From the NCBI RefSeq assembly GCF_025823185.1, contig NZ_JACKVK010000002.1, positions 62,001 through 126,000 of the forward strand: a DNA stretch of 64,000 nucleotides, in the 5' to 3' direction. The notes under the pieces are model-generated. The model was given only the letters and a program-made list of their open reading frames with translations. It was not told where the DNA came from and did no database searches. This document shows, one piece after another, positions 34,829 through 43,434 of this stretch. Source of the stretch: Mycobacterium yunnanensis. GTDB taxonomy: Bacteria > Actinomycetota > Actinomycetes > Mycobacteriales > Mycobacteriaceae. Each line of letters starts with the position of its first letter. Positions within the stretch are counted from its first letter, which is position 1. Both the position numbers and the translations under genes were made by a program.

Positions 34829-36452
34829 GCGCGCTGTTGACGCTGTAGTCCACGGGGCAGGCGATGACGCTCACCGTGTCGGCCGCCAGCGCCTCCCGCA
34901 GGGTCGGCAGCAGCTCGTCTGCCGAGCCGATGCGATATCCCTTGGCGCCGAACGATTCCGCATAGGCGACGAAGTCGGGGTTGGTGAAACCGGTGTCGAC
35001 GTTGTGGCCGATCTCGAGGTCCATCTTCCAGCTGATCAACCCGTAGGCGTCGTCGACCCAGATCAGGATCACGATCGGAGTGCCGACGCGCAGCGCGGTC
35101 TCGATCTCCTGGGAGTTCATCAGGAACGAGCCATCACCGGTGGCCACCAGCACCTTGGCCTCGGGCCGGGCGATCTTCGCGGCGATCGCGCCGGGCAACG
35201 TCCACGCCATGGTGGACAGACCGTTGGAGATGAGGCATGTGTTGGGCTCGTAGGTCGGGTACAACCGCGCCATCCACATCTTCAGCGCGCCGGTGTCGAC
35301 GAGGACGACGTCCTCGCGACCCAGCGCAGCCCGGGTGTCGGCGACGATGCGGGCCGGGGCCAGGGGGAACCTGTCGTCGCTCCGGCCATTGTCGAGTTCG
35401 CGGGTGAGCAACTCCCTGATGCGCTCCTGACCCGAGGTGGGCGGATGGTCGCGGGTCACGGCGGCGGCGGCCAACTCGTCGAGGCAGCGCCCGATGTCGG
35501 CGTGCAGCCCCACGGCCACGTCGTAGTGCGCGTCGACCTCGGCCGGAAACCGGTGTACGTGAATGATCTTCGTGTCACCCCGAGGGTTGATGCGTACTGG
35601 GTCGAACTCTTGGAGTTCGTAGCCGGCGGCGACGATCACGTCGGCCTGGTCGAAGCCGAAGTTCACGTAGTCGTGGCGCATGAAGCCGACGGCGCCCAGC
35701 GCCAGCGGATGGTCGTCGGGCATGACGCCCTTGCCGTGGAACGTGGTGGCCACCGGGATGGCGAGGGTCTCGGCGAAGCGGCGCACCGCCGCGGAGGCAT
35801 CGGTGCGGGCGGCCCCGTGCCCGGCCAGGACGACGGGGTTTCGGGCGGTCCGCAGGATCTTCGCGGCCCGGGCGATCTGGGTGGCCGAGGGGTCGTCGGG
35901 GCGCGGCACGTTGACCCGCAGCGGAACCGCCCCCGCCGGTGCGTCGGCGGATTCCACGTCCTCCGGCACGGCGAGATACACCGCCCCGGGCCGTTCGGTC
36001 TGGGCGAGCTTGAAGGCCTTGCGCACCATCTCCGGCACGGCACCCGGGGTGGCCACCAGTGCCGACCACTTGGTCACCGGCGCGAACATCGACACCAGGT
36101 CGACACCCTGATGGGACTCCTTGTAGCTTCGCCGCATGCCGACCTGCGCCGAGAGTGCAAGCACCGGAGTCGAATTGGTGGTGGCGTCGGCGACCCCGAG
36201 TAGCAGGTTGATCGCCCCGGGTCCCAACGTCGCCGAGCAAACCCCGGCCTTACCGGTCAGCCGGCCGTAGACCTCGGCCATGAACGACGCACCCTGCTCG
36301 TGCCGGGTGAGCACGTACTCGATCGACGATCTCGAGAGCGCGTCGACCAGCCTGATGTTCTCCTCGCCGGGAATGCCGAAGACGTGGGTGACGCCCTCGT
36401 TCTCCAGGCACTCGACGATCAGTTCGGCCGTGACGCGACTGGGTTCTGACAT
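34788..36452 (-). CDS. Acetolactate synthase large-subunit family, ThDP-dependent (AlsS-like)
   Basis: 554-residue ThDP enzyme. N-terminal PYR domain with VFGIPGEENIRLVDAL and the catalytic Glu in LTRHEQGASFMAEVYGR near residue 50; FAD/central domain; C-terminal PP domain with the GDGSFLMNSQEIETA ThDP/Mg motif near 445. The residues after the motif (VDDAYGLISWKMDLEIG) follow the catabolic acetolactate synthase pattern better than the IlvB pattern, and no small-subunit gene is adjacent. Oxalyl-CoA decarboxylase or another carboligase remains possible. The start is ATG at 36452. Confidence 0.83.
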   Translation of the reverse strand: MSEPSRVTAELIVECLENEGVTHVFGIPGEENIRLVDALSRSSIEYVLTRHEQGASFMAEVYGRLTGKAGVCSATLGPGAINLLLGVADATTNSTPVLALSAQVGMRRSYKESHQGVDLVSMFAPVTKWSALVATPGAVPEMVRKAFKLAQTERPGAVYLAVPEDVESADAPAGAVPLRVNVPRPDDPSATQIARAAKILRTARNPVVLAGHGAARTDASAAVRRFAETLAIPVATTFHGKGVMPDDHPLALGAVGFMRHDYVNFGFDQADVIVAAGYELQEFDPVRINPRGDTKIIHVHRFPAEVDAHYDVAVGLHADIGRCLDELAAAAVTRDHPPTSGQERIRELLTRELDNGRSDDRFPLAPARIVADTRAALGREDVVLVDTGALKMWMARLYPTYEPNTCLISNGLSTMAWTLPGAIAAKIARPEAKVLVATGDGSFLMNSQEIETALRVGTPIVILIWVDDAYGLISWKMDLEIGHNVDTGFTNPDFVAYAESFGAKGYRIGSADELLPTLREALAADTVSVIACPVDYSVNSALIESLGELDESWS

Positions 36453-36539
36453 TCCTCGAGACTAGACACCGGGTCGATACCTGCTAGCCGGTAGTTCGGG
36501 TGGGGCAGGCGTCGTCGACGCCGGCCGGCCGGCACGACA

Positions 36540-36797
36540 CGATCGAGGTATGACCCAGCGAGCACCGTCCGCGGCGACGCGCTGCTCGGTGCGGTGAGCA
36601 TCCCGTATCAGGGCGGGTCGATGCCCGGTTACCTGTCCCTCGTCGACCCGGATGGCCCGCCGCGGCCAACCATCGTGTACACCAACGGTTTCGACGAGAG
36701 CTGCGAAGACGGTTACGCCGTCATCGGCGCGTCCGCCGTTCGGCGTGGGTTCGACTACCTGACGACGGCGCTACACGGCTGCTTCGACCTCGTGTGA
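36540..36797 (+). pseudogene. Remnant of an alpha/beta hydrolase gene
   Basis: In the frame of bases 36540-36797 the translation contains IPYQGGSMPGYLSLVDPDG followed by PTIVYTNGFDESCEDGYAVI and ASAVRRGFDYL, which matches the N-terminal part of acyl-peptidase/2,6-dihydropseudooxynicotine-hydrolase-like alpha/beta hydrolases; the expected DGPGQG block and the nucleophile elbow are missing and the frame stops. I see no usable start or full domain, so this is a decayed fragment. The remaining 36453-36539 and 36798-36841 hold nothing else I can recognise. Confidence 0.55.
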
Positions 36798-36841
36798 CGG
36801 GGATCTCGACAGGTAGGTCTGACAAGCCACGCGGGCCATGT

Positions 36842-36860
36842 TTAGGGTTGCCTAACCTAA
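36842..36860. promoter_or_regulatory. IdeR (DtxR-type) iron box upstream of the FprA-like gene
   Basis: TTAGGGTTGCCTAACCTAA matches the IdeR consensus TTAGGTTAGGCTAACCTAA at 16 of 19 positions, keeping both outer half-sites. It ends 16 bp before the ATG of the ferredoxin reductase gene, an arrangement expected for iron-dependent repression. Confidence 0.75.
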
Positions 36861-36876
36861 ACGTGGAAGGTGGGGC

Positions 36877-38220
36877 ATGAGACGGATACGGGTCGCAGTC
36901 TTCGGTGCTGGACCGGCGGGCATCTATGCCGCCGACACCCTGGTGAACGACTATCCGGGTGCGCAGGTCGACGTCTTCGATCGGCTCCCCGCACCGTATG
37001 GGTTGGTGCGCTATGGCGTGGCCCCCGACCATCCGCGCATCAAGGAGATCGTCAAGGCCCTGCGTCGGGTGCTCTCCCGTGACGGCATCCGTTTCCTCGG
37101 CAACGTGCACTACGGCACCGACGTCAAGCTGTCGGATCTGCGGCACTTCTATGACGCGGTCATCTTCTCCACCGGCGCGCGTGCCGATCGATGGCTGGAC
37201 ATCCCCGGCGTCGACCTCCCCGGCAGTTACGGTGCTGCGGATTTCGTGTCCTGGTACGACGGCCATCCCGACGTCCCGCGGGATTGGCCGCTGACGGCGA
37301 AGAACGTCGCCGTCCTCGGAGCGGGCAACGTCGCACTCGACATCGCCAGGGTGCTCGCGAAACCGGCTGACGAACAACTCGCGACGGAGATACCCGGCAA
37401 CGTGTATCGCGGGCTAGCCCTCAACCAGGCCACCGACGTGCACGTCTTCGCACGCCGCGGTCCGGCCCAAATCAAGTTCACCCCAATGGAATTCCGTGAG
37501 CTATCCCATTCGCCGAGCATCGACGTCATCGTGCATCCCGAGGGTTTCGAGATCGACGAGGCCAGCCAGGCCGCGATCGGCAAGAGCAAGTCGACCAAAC
37601 TGGTCGTCGACACGTTGATGCGCTACCTGGAGAAGGAGCCGACCGGCGCACCGCACCGCATTCACATCCACCTCTGCCAGGCGCCGGTCGCGATTCTGGG
37701 CACGGACCGCGTCGAGGGGTTGCGGACCGAGCGCACGGAGCTGGTTGGCGACGGAACCGTCCGGGGAACAGGCGAATTCGTCGACACGCCGGTGGAGGCG
37801 GTCTACCGCGCGGTCGGGTATCGCTCGTCGCACCTGGCGGACCTGCCATTCGACCATGCCGCCGGCGTGGTGCCCCACGACAAGGGACGGGTGCTCGACA
37901 TGGACGGCGTCATGATGGATGGCGCGTACGTGACCGGCTGGATCAAGCGAGGACCCATTGGTCTCATCGGGCACACCAAGTCCGACGCCGCCGAGACCGT
38001 GACGAGCCTGTTGACCGACCTGCCGGGAATCGCGCCCGCCGAAATCACCGATCCCGACGCGATCCTCGCTCACCTCGCCGGCCGTGGCGTCGACTACACG
38101 ACGTGGGCCGAGTGGGAGCGGCTCGACGCCCACGAGATCGCCCTCGGGGCGGAGCAGGGTCGCGAGCGCATCAAGGTCGTGCCGCGCGATGACATGCTGC
38201 GCGCCGGCCGATCGGCCTGA
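36877..38220 (+). CDS. NADPH-ferredoxin reductase, adrenodoxin-reductase type (FprA-like)
   Basis: 447-residue FAD flavoprotein of the adrenodoxin reductase family that passes electrons from NADPH to ferredoxins. FAD motif AVFGAGPAGIYAA at residues 7-19, the family GLVRYGVAPDHPRIK block near 50, the NADPH Rossmann motif VLGAGNVALDIAR near 146 with ARRGPAQIKFT after it, and the C-terminal GWIKRGPIGLIGHTK near 351. The IdeR box immediately upstream implies induction under iron limitation. An FprA-type enzyme under such control may supply electrons for iron release from siderophores or for Fe-S repair; that role is inference. Confidence 0.92.
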   Translation: MRRIRVAVFGAGPAGIYAADTLVNDYPGAQVDVFDRLPAPYGLVRYGVAPDHPRIKEIVKALRRVLSRDGIRFLGNVHYGTDVKLSDLRHFYDAVIFSTGARADRWLDIPGVDLPGSYGAADFVSWYDGHPDVPRDWPLTAKNVAVLGAGNVALDIARVLAKPADEQLATEIPGNVYRGLALNQATDVHVFARRGPAQIKFTPMEFRELSHSPSIDVIVHPEGFEIDEASQAAIGKSKSTKLVVDTLMRYLEKEPTGAPHRIHIHLCQAPVAILGTDRVEGLRTERTELVGDGTVRGTGEFVDTPVEAVYRAVGYRSSHLADLPFDHAAGVVPHDKGRVLDMDGVMMDGAYVTGWIKRGPIGLIGHTKSDAAETVTSLLTDLPGIAPAEITDPDAILAHLAGRGVDYTTWAEWERLDAHEIALGAEQGRERIKVVPRDDMLRAGRSA

Positions 38221-38223
38221 CCC

Positions 38224-38967
38224 CTATCGCCTATCAGAAAGGTCGACCGACACCTCGAAGGACGCGCGGTCGGCGCGGTAGACGTCGCGGGCGAATTCCA
38301 CCCGTCGACCGCCGGCGCCAAACGTCGTCCTGGTGAGCAGGGTGCCCGCCGAGCCCGGTCGGACGTTGAGCTGGGCGCTGGAGGAATCGTCGAGGACGAT
38401 CGATTCCAGCACTGCCGTCGAACGGCTCAGGTCGACGCCGTACCGGTCCCGTAGCGTCGCCCAGAGCGATCCCCCGTCGGCGAGGTCGAGGATGCCAGGG
38501 GTCAGATCGGCGGGCAGGAACGTCGTCTCGAGTGCGAAGGGCACGTCGTCGACGGTCCGCAGACGATGGAACACGTGCACCGTCGCCCCGTCGTCGAGAT
38601 CGAGCGCCAGCTTGACCGAGGGCGTGGGCTCTTGGTGTTCGGCCCACAGCAGCTTCGCTGCCGGGTGGCGGCCCAGTCGGGACACCTCCTCGGAGAAACT
38701 GCCGATGTGGAAACGCACTCGGGGTTCGGCGACGAACGTGCCGCGCGGTGGCCGTCGGTAGACCACGCCTTCGTTCTCCAGCAGTGACAGCGCCTGCCGT
38801 GCGGTCATTCGGCTGACCCGGTGGAGTTCTGCGAGCTCGCGTTCCGACGGCAGCAGGGTGTGTGGTCCTAGCTGGTCGACGAGGATGCGATCCCTCACAT
38901 GGGCGGCGATCGAGATGTAGCGCGGGGTGGTCGACGGCGTCCGCTCGTCCCTCGGGGCCGTCACCAC
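38224..38967 (-). CDS. GntR/HutC-family regulator
   Basis: 247 residues: N-terminal GntR winged HTH (PSERELAELHRVSRMTARQALSLLENEGVVYRR at about residues 40-73 is the signature region), then a UTRA effector domain with FHRLRTVDDVPFALETTFLPADL near 133. It starts with tandem GTG codons at 38967/38964. It is divergent from a five-gene catabolic operon, and two HutC-type palindromes lie in the 147-bp gap, so autoregulation plus control of the operon is likely. The ligand should be the operon's substrate or its phosphate. Confidence 0.87.
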   Translation of the reverse strand: MVTAPRDERTPSTTPRYISIAAHVRDRILVDQLGPHTLLPSERELAELHRVSRMTARQALSLLENEGVVYRRPPRGTFVAEPRVRFHIGSFSEEVSRLGRHPAAKLLWAEHQEPTPSVKLALDLDDGATVHVFHRLRTVDDVPFALETTFLPADLTPGILDLADGGSLWATLRDRYGVDLSRSTAVLESIVLDDSSSAQLNVRPGSAGTLLTRTTFGAGGRRVEFARDVYRADRASFEVSVDLSDRR

Positions 38968-39005
38968 TGCAGGGTATCTCCCCTGCCCTCGGTGAAGGAA
39001 CCACG

Positions 39006-39017
39006 TGGTCTAGTCCA
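39006..39017. promoter_or_regulatory. HutC-type operator near the GntR start
   Basis: TGGTCTAGTCCA, one pair away from the perfect TGGTCTAGACCA type of palindrome bound by HutC/DasR-like GntR proteins. It lies 39 bp upstream of the GntR gene start. Confidence 0.55.
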
Positions 39018-39075
39018 GCGGCGTGTTACGAGTCGATGTCCGGGGTTGACGGCAGGTGGACCCACTCCCATACTT

Positions 39076-39100
39076 TGGTTCAACCACATGGTCTATACCA
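39076..39100. promoter_or_regulatory. HutC-type operator pair before the permease gene
   Basis: Two neighbouring palindromes: TGGTTCAACCA at 39076-39086 and TGGTCTATACCA at 39089-39100. The latter fits the HutC-subfamily GTxTAxAC core and ends 14 bp before the permease ATG at 39115, immediately before GAGGGAG, its Shine-Dalgarno. Binding here would block transcription or initiation of the operon. Confidence 0.6.
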
Positions 39101-39114
39101 CCCGAGGGAGCCCG

Positions 39115-40626
39115 ATGACCGATAAGCAGCCAAGCCTCCGAGGGGGTGACGAAGCCGAACTGGCCCAGTTCGGATACACGCAGTCGATGGAGCGCCACAC
39201 CGGCAAGTTCGCGTCCTTCGCGGTGGCGTTCGCCTTCGTATCCATAGCGACCGGCATCTTCACCACCTACGGTGCGGTGCTGAACTCCTCGGGTCCGGTC
39301 GGGATCTGGACGTGGCCCATCGCGGTGGTCGGCCAGCTTGCCGTGGCATTCGTCCTGGGCACCATCGCCTCGCGGATGCCCGTCACCGGCTATGCCTACC
39401 AATGGATGTCGCGGCTGGCCAACCCGATCCTGGGCTGGATCATCGGGTGGATCTCCTTCACCTTCCTGGCCATCGTCGTCGTCGCGGTCGACTACACGAT
39501 CGCCTCGACCGTGCTGCCCGTGCTGCTCGACTACGAGGGCACCCCGGCCGTCACCTGGGGGGTCACCGCGCTCGTCCTCCTGCTGCAGGCGGTGCTGTTG
39601 GCGTCGTCCACCAAGTGGACCGAACGCGTGAACAACGGGGCGGTGTCGCTCGAACTCGTCGGCATGGTGGCCCTGACGGTGCTGCTGCTTGTGGTCGCCG
39701 CCGTCCGCGGTGACATGGACGGAGCCAACCTCTTCAGCAAGGGAGCCGTTGCGCCGGATGGTTTCTGGAGTTTCGGCGATTGGACCTCGGCCGGTCCGTG
39801 GATGTTGGGCTTCCTCCTCGGCGCCTTCACCATCGTCGGCTTCGAGTCCGCGGCCAACCTTGCGGAGGAGACCAATGATCCGGAGCGCGTCGTGCCGCGG
39901 GCGATGTGCCAGGCCGTACTCGCCTCCGGGATATTGGGTTTCGTATTCCTCGTCGCCGTGACGCTGGCCGCAGGTGATCCCGTTGCTCTCGCCGAGTCCG
40001 GCACCCCGATCGCCGACGTCATCCAGCGCACCCTCGGTTCGGCGGTGAGCACCCTGCTGCTCCTCATGGTCGTCATCGCCATCTTCGCCTGCGGGCTGGT
40101 CATCATGATGACGGGAGTTCGCTTGACGTGGGCCATGTCCCGCGACGAGCGCTTCCCGGGGTGGCAGCAGTGGAGTCAGGTCTCGCCGCGTCTTCACACA
40201 CCGCTGCGGGCGACCGTGCTGTTCGTCGTGCTGGCCGAACTCATCCTCGCCATCTTCTCGCAGTCCGAGGACGCGCTGTTCACCTTGTTCGGCGCCGCCA
40301 CGCTGCTACCCGCCATCATCTACGCCGCCACCGTCGTGCTGTATCTGGTCAAGCGCAAGGACCTTCCCGTGAACGGCAAGTTCGACCTGGGCGCCTGGGA
40401 GAAGCCGATCTTGGTGGTCGCGGTGGTGTGGCTGGTCTTCGAACTCGCTCTCTTCCGCGACGCCAGCTTCGCCGACGCCTGGCTCTATGTCATCGTGATG
40501 GTCGTGATCGGTGCGGCATACCTCGGCTCCCTGCTTGCCCGCCGCGGGCGGCACGGCCTGGCCATGCCCGATCAGCACTCGATCGACGCGGAGCTCGACC
40601 ACGAGGCGGGCGCACACCGGCCATGA
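39115..40626 (+). CDS. APC-superfamily permease of a GntR-controlled operon
   Basis: 503-residue amino acid/polyamine/organocation permease with twelve hydrophobic helices. Family features include FASFAVAFAFVSIATGIFTT near residue 37, GWIIGWISFTFLAIVVVAVD near 110, and GFESAANLAEETNDPERVVPRA near 243, the typical helix-6/7 GFE-E-N-P-R pattern. This GABA/choline-like subgroup transports amines or amino acids. ATG at 39115 with GAGGGAG upstream; an ATG at 39088 overlaps the operator and is unlikely. It overlaps the kinase gene by 4 bp. Confidence 0.87.
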   Translation: MTDKQPSLRGGDEAELAQFGYTQSMERHTGKFASFAVAFAFVSIATGIFTTYGAVLNSSGPVGIWTWPIAVVGQLAVAFVLGTIASRMPVTGYAYQWMSRLANPILGWIIGWISFTFLAIVVVAVDYTIASTVLPVLLDYEGTPAVTWGVTALVLLLQAVLLASSTKWTERVNNGAVSLELVGMVALTVLLLVVAAVRGDMDGANLFSKGAVAPDGFWSFGDWTSAGPWMLGFLLGAFTIVGFESAANLAEETNDPERVVPRAMCQAVLASGILGFVFLVAVTLAAGDPVALAESGTPIADVIQRTLGSAVSTLLLLMVVIAIFACGLVIMMTGVRLTWAMSRDERFPGWQQWSQVSPRLHTPLRATVLFVVLAELILAIFSQSEDALFTLFGAATLLPAIIYAATVVLYLVKRKDLPVNGKFDLGAWEKPILVVAVVWLVFELALFRDASFADAWLYVIVMVVIGAAYLGSLLARRGRHGLAMPDQHSIDAELDHEAGAHRP

Positions 40627-42050
40627 CCCACGTGCTGGCCGTCGATCAGGGCACCTCGGGTACCAAGGCGATCGTCGTCGACGGCGCCGGGCACGTGGTG
40701 TCCATCGCGGAGGTCGCGCTGCGTCCCGCCTACCTTCCCGGCGGCGGCGTCGAGCAGGATCCTGAGGCGCTGTGGGAGTCGGTGGTCGAGGCGGGACGTC
40801 GCGCGCTGACGCTTGCGGGGGTTCGCGTCGACGCCGTGGCGCTGGCCAACCAGGGCGAGACCGTGCTCGCCTGGAACCGCGCGACGGGTCGGCCACTCAC
40901 CCCGGCGATCGTTTGGCAGGACCGCCGTGCGGAGACGGTCTGCGGGGGACTGCTCGCGTCGGCCGAGGACGTCGCCCGTAGGACCGGCCTGGTGCTCGAC
41001 CCCTACTTCTCCGCCCCGAAGATGGCGTGGATCCGGGCCAACCTGACCCGCGAGGGGGTCGTCACGACCACCGACACCTGGCTGGTGCACCGGCTGTGCG
41101 GTGCGTTCGTCACCGACACCTCGACCGCCAGCAGGTCGTTGCTGCTCGACCTGGACTCGGCGACGTGGAGCGAGGAGCTGCTCGAGCTGTTCGGCTTGGC
41201 TGACGAGCAGCTACCGGGGATCGTCCACTGCGACGAGATCATCGGTGAGACAACCGCATTCGGCGGTGCGCCGATACCCGTCACCGGTCTCGTCGTGGAT
41301 CAGCAGGCTGCCCTGCTCGCCGAGAGTTGTCTGGACCCTGGCGCGGCGAAGTGCACCTTCGGCACCGGCGCGTTCCTCCTCGCCCAACTCGGCGACGACG
41401 CCGTTCGCTCGACGGCGGGACTCACCACCTCGGTCGCCTGGACGCTGCGCGGTCGCACGTCGTATTGCGCGGACGGTCAGGTCTACACGGCGGCCTCGGC
41501 CGTGCGGTGGGCCGTCGACCTCGGTCTGCTGCCTGCGGCCGACCAGCTCGACGCGGTCGCTGCCACCGACTCCGCCGGTGTGCTGTGCGTGCCGGCGCTT
41601 GCCGGACTGGCGGCCCCGTGGTGGGACGCCAGCGCCACCGCCACCATCACGGGCATGACGCTCGGGAGTAGCCGCGGTCACGTGGTGCGCGCTTTGGTGG
41701 AGGGCATCGCCGCCCAGGTCGCCTGCCTCGCCGAGTTGGTCGGACGAGACCTCGGGCAACCCCTGACGCGGCTGCGGGTCGACGGGGGACTGACCCGCTC
41801 GGCGGCGCTCATGCAGGCTCAAGCCGACCTCGCCCGGATGCCGGTCGAGGTGTACCCGTCGGCCCACGCCACCCCGCTGGGGGCCGCAGCCTGTGCCCGG
41901 CTCGCACTCGATCCGGCGCTGAGCCCCACCGACGTCGTCGGCACCTGGACACCGGAGCGCACCTTCGAGCCGGTGTGGTCCGACGAACGTGCCGCCGACT
42001 TCTTGGATCGGTGGCGACGCGCCGCCGACCACAGCCGCAGTGAGGAATGA
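40623..42050 (+). CDS. FGGY-family sugar/polyol kinase
   Basis: 475 residues with the ASKHA kinase fold. Phosphate-1 motif LAVDQGTSGTKAIVVDG at residues 4-20; WQDRRAETV near 99, as in glycerol kinases; phosphate-2 region FGTGAFLLAQLGD near 246; adenosine/second FGGY signature LRVDGGLTRSAALMQAQADL near 385-404. It is shorter and more divergent than canonical glycerol kinase (about 500), so the acceptor could be glycerol or another small polyol or amino-alcohol. The ATGA overlap with the permease and the immediate downstream GlpA-like dehydrogenase suggest phosphorylation followed by oxidation. Confidence 0.85.
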   Translation: MTHVLAVDQGTSGTKAIVVDGAGHVVSIAEVALRPAYLPGGGVEQDPEALWESVVEAGRRALTLAGVRVDAVALANQGETVLAWNRATGRPLTPAIVWQDRRAETVCGGLLASAEDVARRTGLVLDPYFSAPKMAWIRANLTREGVVTTTDTWLVHRLCGAFVTDTSTASRSLLLDLDSATWSEELLELFGLADEQLPGIVHCDEIIGETTAFGGAPIPVTGLVVDQQAALLAESCLDPGAAKCTFGTGAFLLAQLGDDAVRSTAGLTTSVAWTLRGRTSYCADGQVYTAASAVRWAVDLGLLPAADQLDAVAATDSAGVLCVPALAGLAAPWWDASATATITGMTLGSSRGHVVRALVEGIAAQVACLAELVGRDLGQPLTRLRVDGGLTRSAALMQAQADLARMPVEVYPSAHATPLGAAACARLALDPALSPTDVVGTWTPERTFEPVWSDERAADFLDRWRRAADHSRSEE

Positions 42051-42051
42051 C

Positions 42052-43434
42052 ATGAACGCGCCCAAGGACATCCGTGACGTCGTGGTGATCGGAGCCGGCA
42101 TCGTCGGCAGTGCGATCGCCCGCGCCCTCGGCGGCACCGGGCTCAGCGTGACCCTGCTCGAGGGCCGCGACGACGTCGGCGACGGCACCAGCAAGGCCAA
42201 TACGGCGTTGCTACACACCGGTTTCGACGCCACGCCGGGAACGCTGGAGTCCCGGCTCGTCGCCCGGGGCTACGACATGCTCGGCCAGTACGCCCGGGAG
42301 GTCGGCATCCCGGTGGAACGCACCGGCGCGCTCCTGGTCGCGTGGACCGACGAAGAGCGCGACACCCTGCCGCGGCTGAAGGACAAGGCCGAACGCAACG
42401 GCTACCACGCCTGCGAGATCGTCACCGCCGACGAGGTCTACCGGCGGGTGCCCGAACTCGGCCCAGGCGCACTGGCCGGCCTGACCGTCCCCGGCGAGTC
42501 GATCATCTGCAGCTGGACCACCAACCTGGCTCTGGCGACCGACGCCGTGCGTCGCGGTGTCGCATTGCGCCGCCATGCAATGGTCACCGACGTCATGGCC
42601 CACGAGGGCCACACCACCGTCGTCACCACCGACGGTGACGTCGACGCGCGCTGGGTGGTGAACGCCGCCGGCCTCGGCGCCGACCACGTCGACGAGAAGT
42701 TTGGGCACCGTCGCTTCACGGTCACCCCGCGCCGCGGCGAACTGCTGGTCTTCGACAAGCTCACCCGGCCCATGGTGCCGTGCATCGTGTTGGCCGTGCC
42801 GTCCTCGCGCGGGAAGGGTGTCCTGGTGAGCCCCACCATCTACGGCAACGTGATGGTGGGGCCGACGTCGGAGAACCTGACCGACCGTACCGCGACCGCC
42901 ACCTCCGAGGAAGGCTTCGAGTTCCTTCTGGCGAAGGGTCGAGCGCTGATGCCGACTCTGTTCGACGAGGAGGTCACCGCGGCCTATGCGGGCCTGCGGG
43001 CGGCAATCGACCATGACGACTATCTGATCGACGTCGACCACGACCAGCGCTACGTCCTCGTCGGCGGCATCCGGTCGACGGGTCTGACCTCGGGAATGGC
43101 GGTGGCAGAACACATTCTGGAACTCTTGGCCGACACCGACCTGGACCTGACGCCGCGCGAGGGGCTGCCACCTGCGCCCCGGATGCCCAACATTGGCGAG
43201 GCGACCACCCGGCCGTATCAGGATGCCGAGCGGATTGCCGCGGACCCGGAATACGGCCGCATCGTGTGCTTCTGTGAGCGGGTCACCGCCGGCGAGATCC
43301 GCGACGCCTTCGCCTCGACCATTCCGCCGCGTGATCTCGACGGACTGCGCCGCCGCACCCGGGTACTCAACGGCCGCTGCCAGGGCTTCTACTGCGGTGC
43401 CCACACCCAGGCGTTGCTCGAGGCGGCACAGTGA
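42052..43434 (+). CDS. GlpA-like FAD-dependent glycerol-3-phosphate dehydrogenase with BFD [2Fe-2S] domain
   Basis: 460 residues. DAO-fold FAD enzyme: VVVIGAGIVGSAIARALGG at residues 9-27, TSKANTALLHTGFDA near 48, and VGGIRSTGLTSGMAVAEH near 340. The C-terminus (about 395-460) is a BFD-like iron-sulfur domain with all four cysteines, CFC near 403 and GRCQGFYC near 445. This architecture matches anaerobic G3P dehydrogenase subunit A. One base separates it from the kinase stop. In this operon it probably oxidises the kinase product, handing electrons to the following flavoprotein. Confidence 0.87.
   Translation: MNAPKDIRDVVVIGAGIVGSAIARALGGTGLSVTLLEGRDDVGDGTSKANTALLHTGFDATPGTLESRLVARGYDMLGQYAREVGIPVERTGALLVAWTDEERDTLPRLKDKAERNGYHACEIVTADEVYRRVPELGPGALAGLTVPGESIICSWTTNLALATDAVRRGVALRRHAMVTDVMAHEGHTTVVTTDGDVDARWVVNAAGLGADHVDEKFGHRRFTVTPRRGELLVFDKLTRPMVPCIVLAVPSSRGKGVLVSPTIYGNVMVGPTSENLTDRTATATSEEGFEFLLAKGRALMPTLFDEEVTAAYAGLRAAIDHDDYLIDVDHDQRYVLVGGIRSTGLTSGMAVAEHILELLADTDLDLTPREGLPPAPRMPNIGEATTRPYQDAERIAADPEYGRIVCFCERVTAGEIRDAFASTIPPRDLDGLRRRTRVLNGRCQGFYCGAHTQALLEAAQ

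Noticed and set aside
36594..36797. 67-codon ORF as a functional small gene
   Set aside because: Its content is only the N-terminal part of a hydrolase with no catalytic residues; better described as a remnant.
39088..39114. Earlier ATG (MVYTTRG) as start of the APC permease
   Set aside because: It overlaps the HutC-type operator and lacks a Shine-Dalgarno, whereas ATG 39115 has GAGGGAG upstream.
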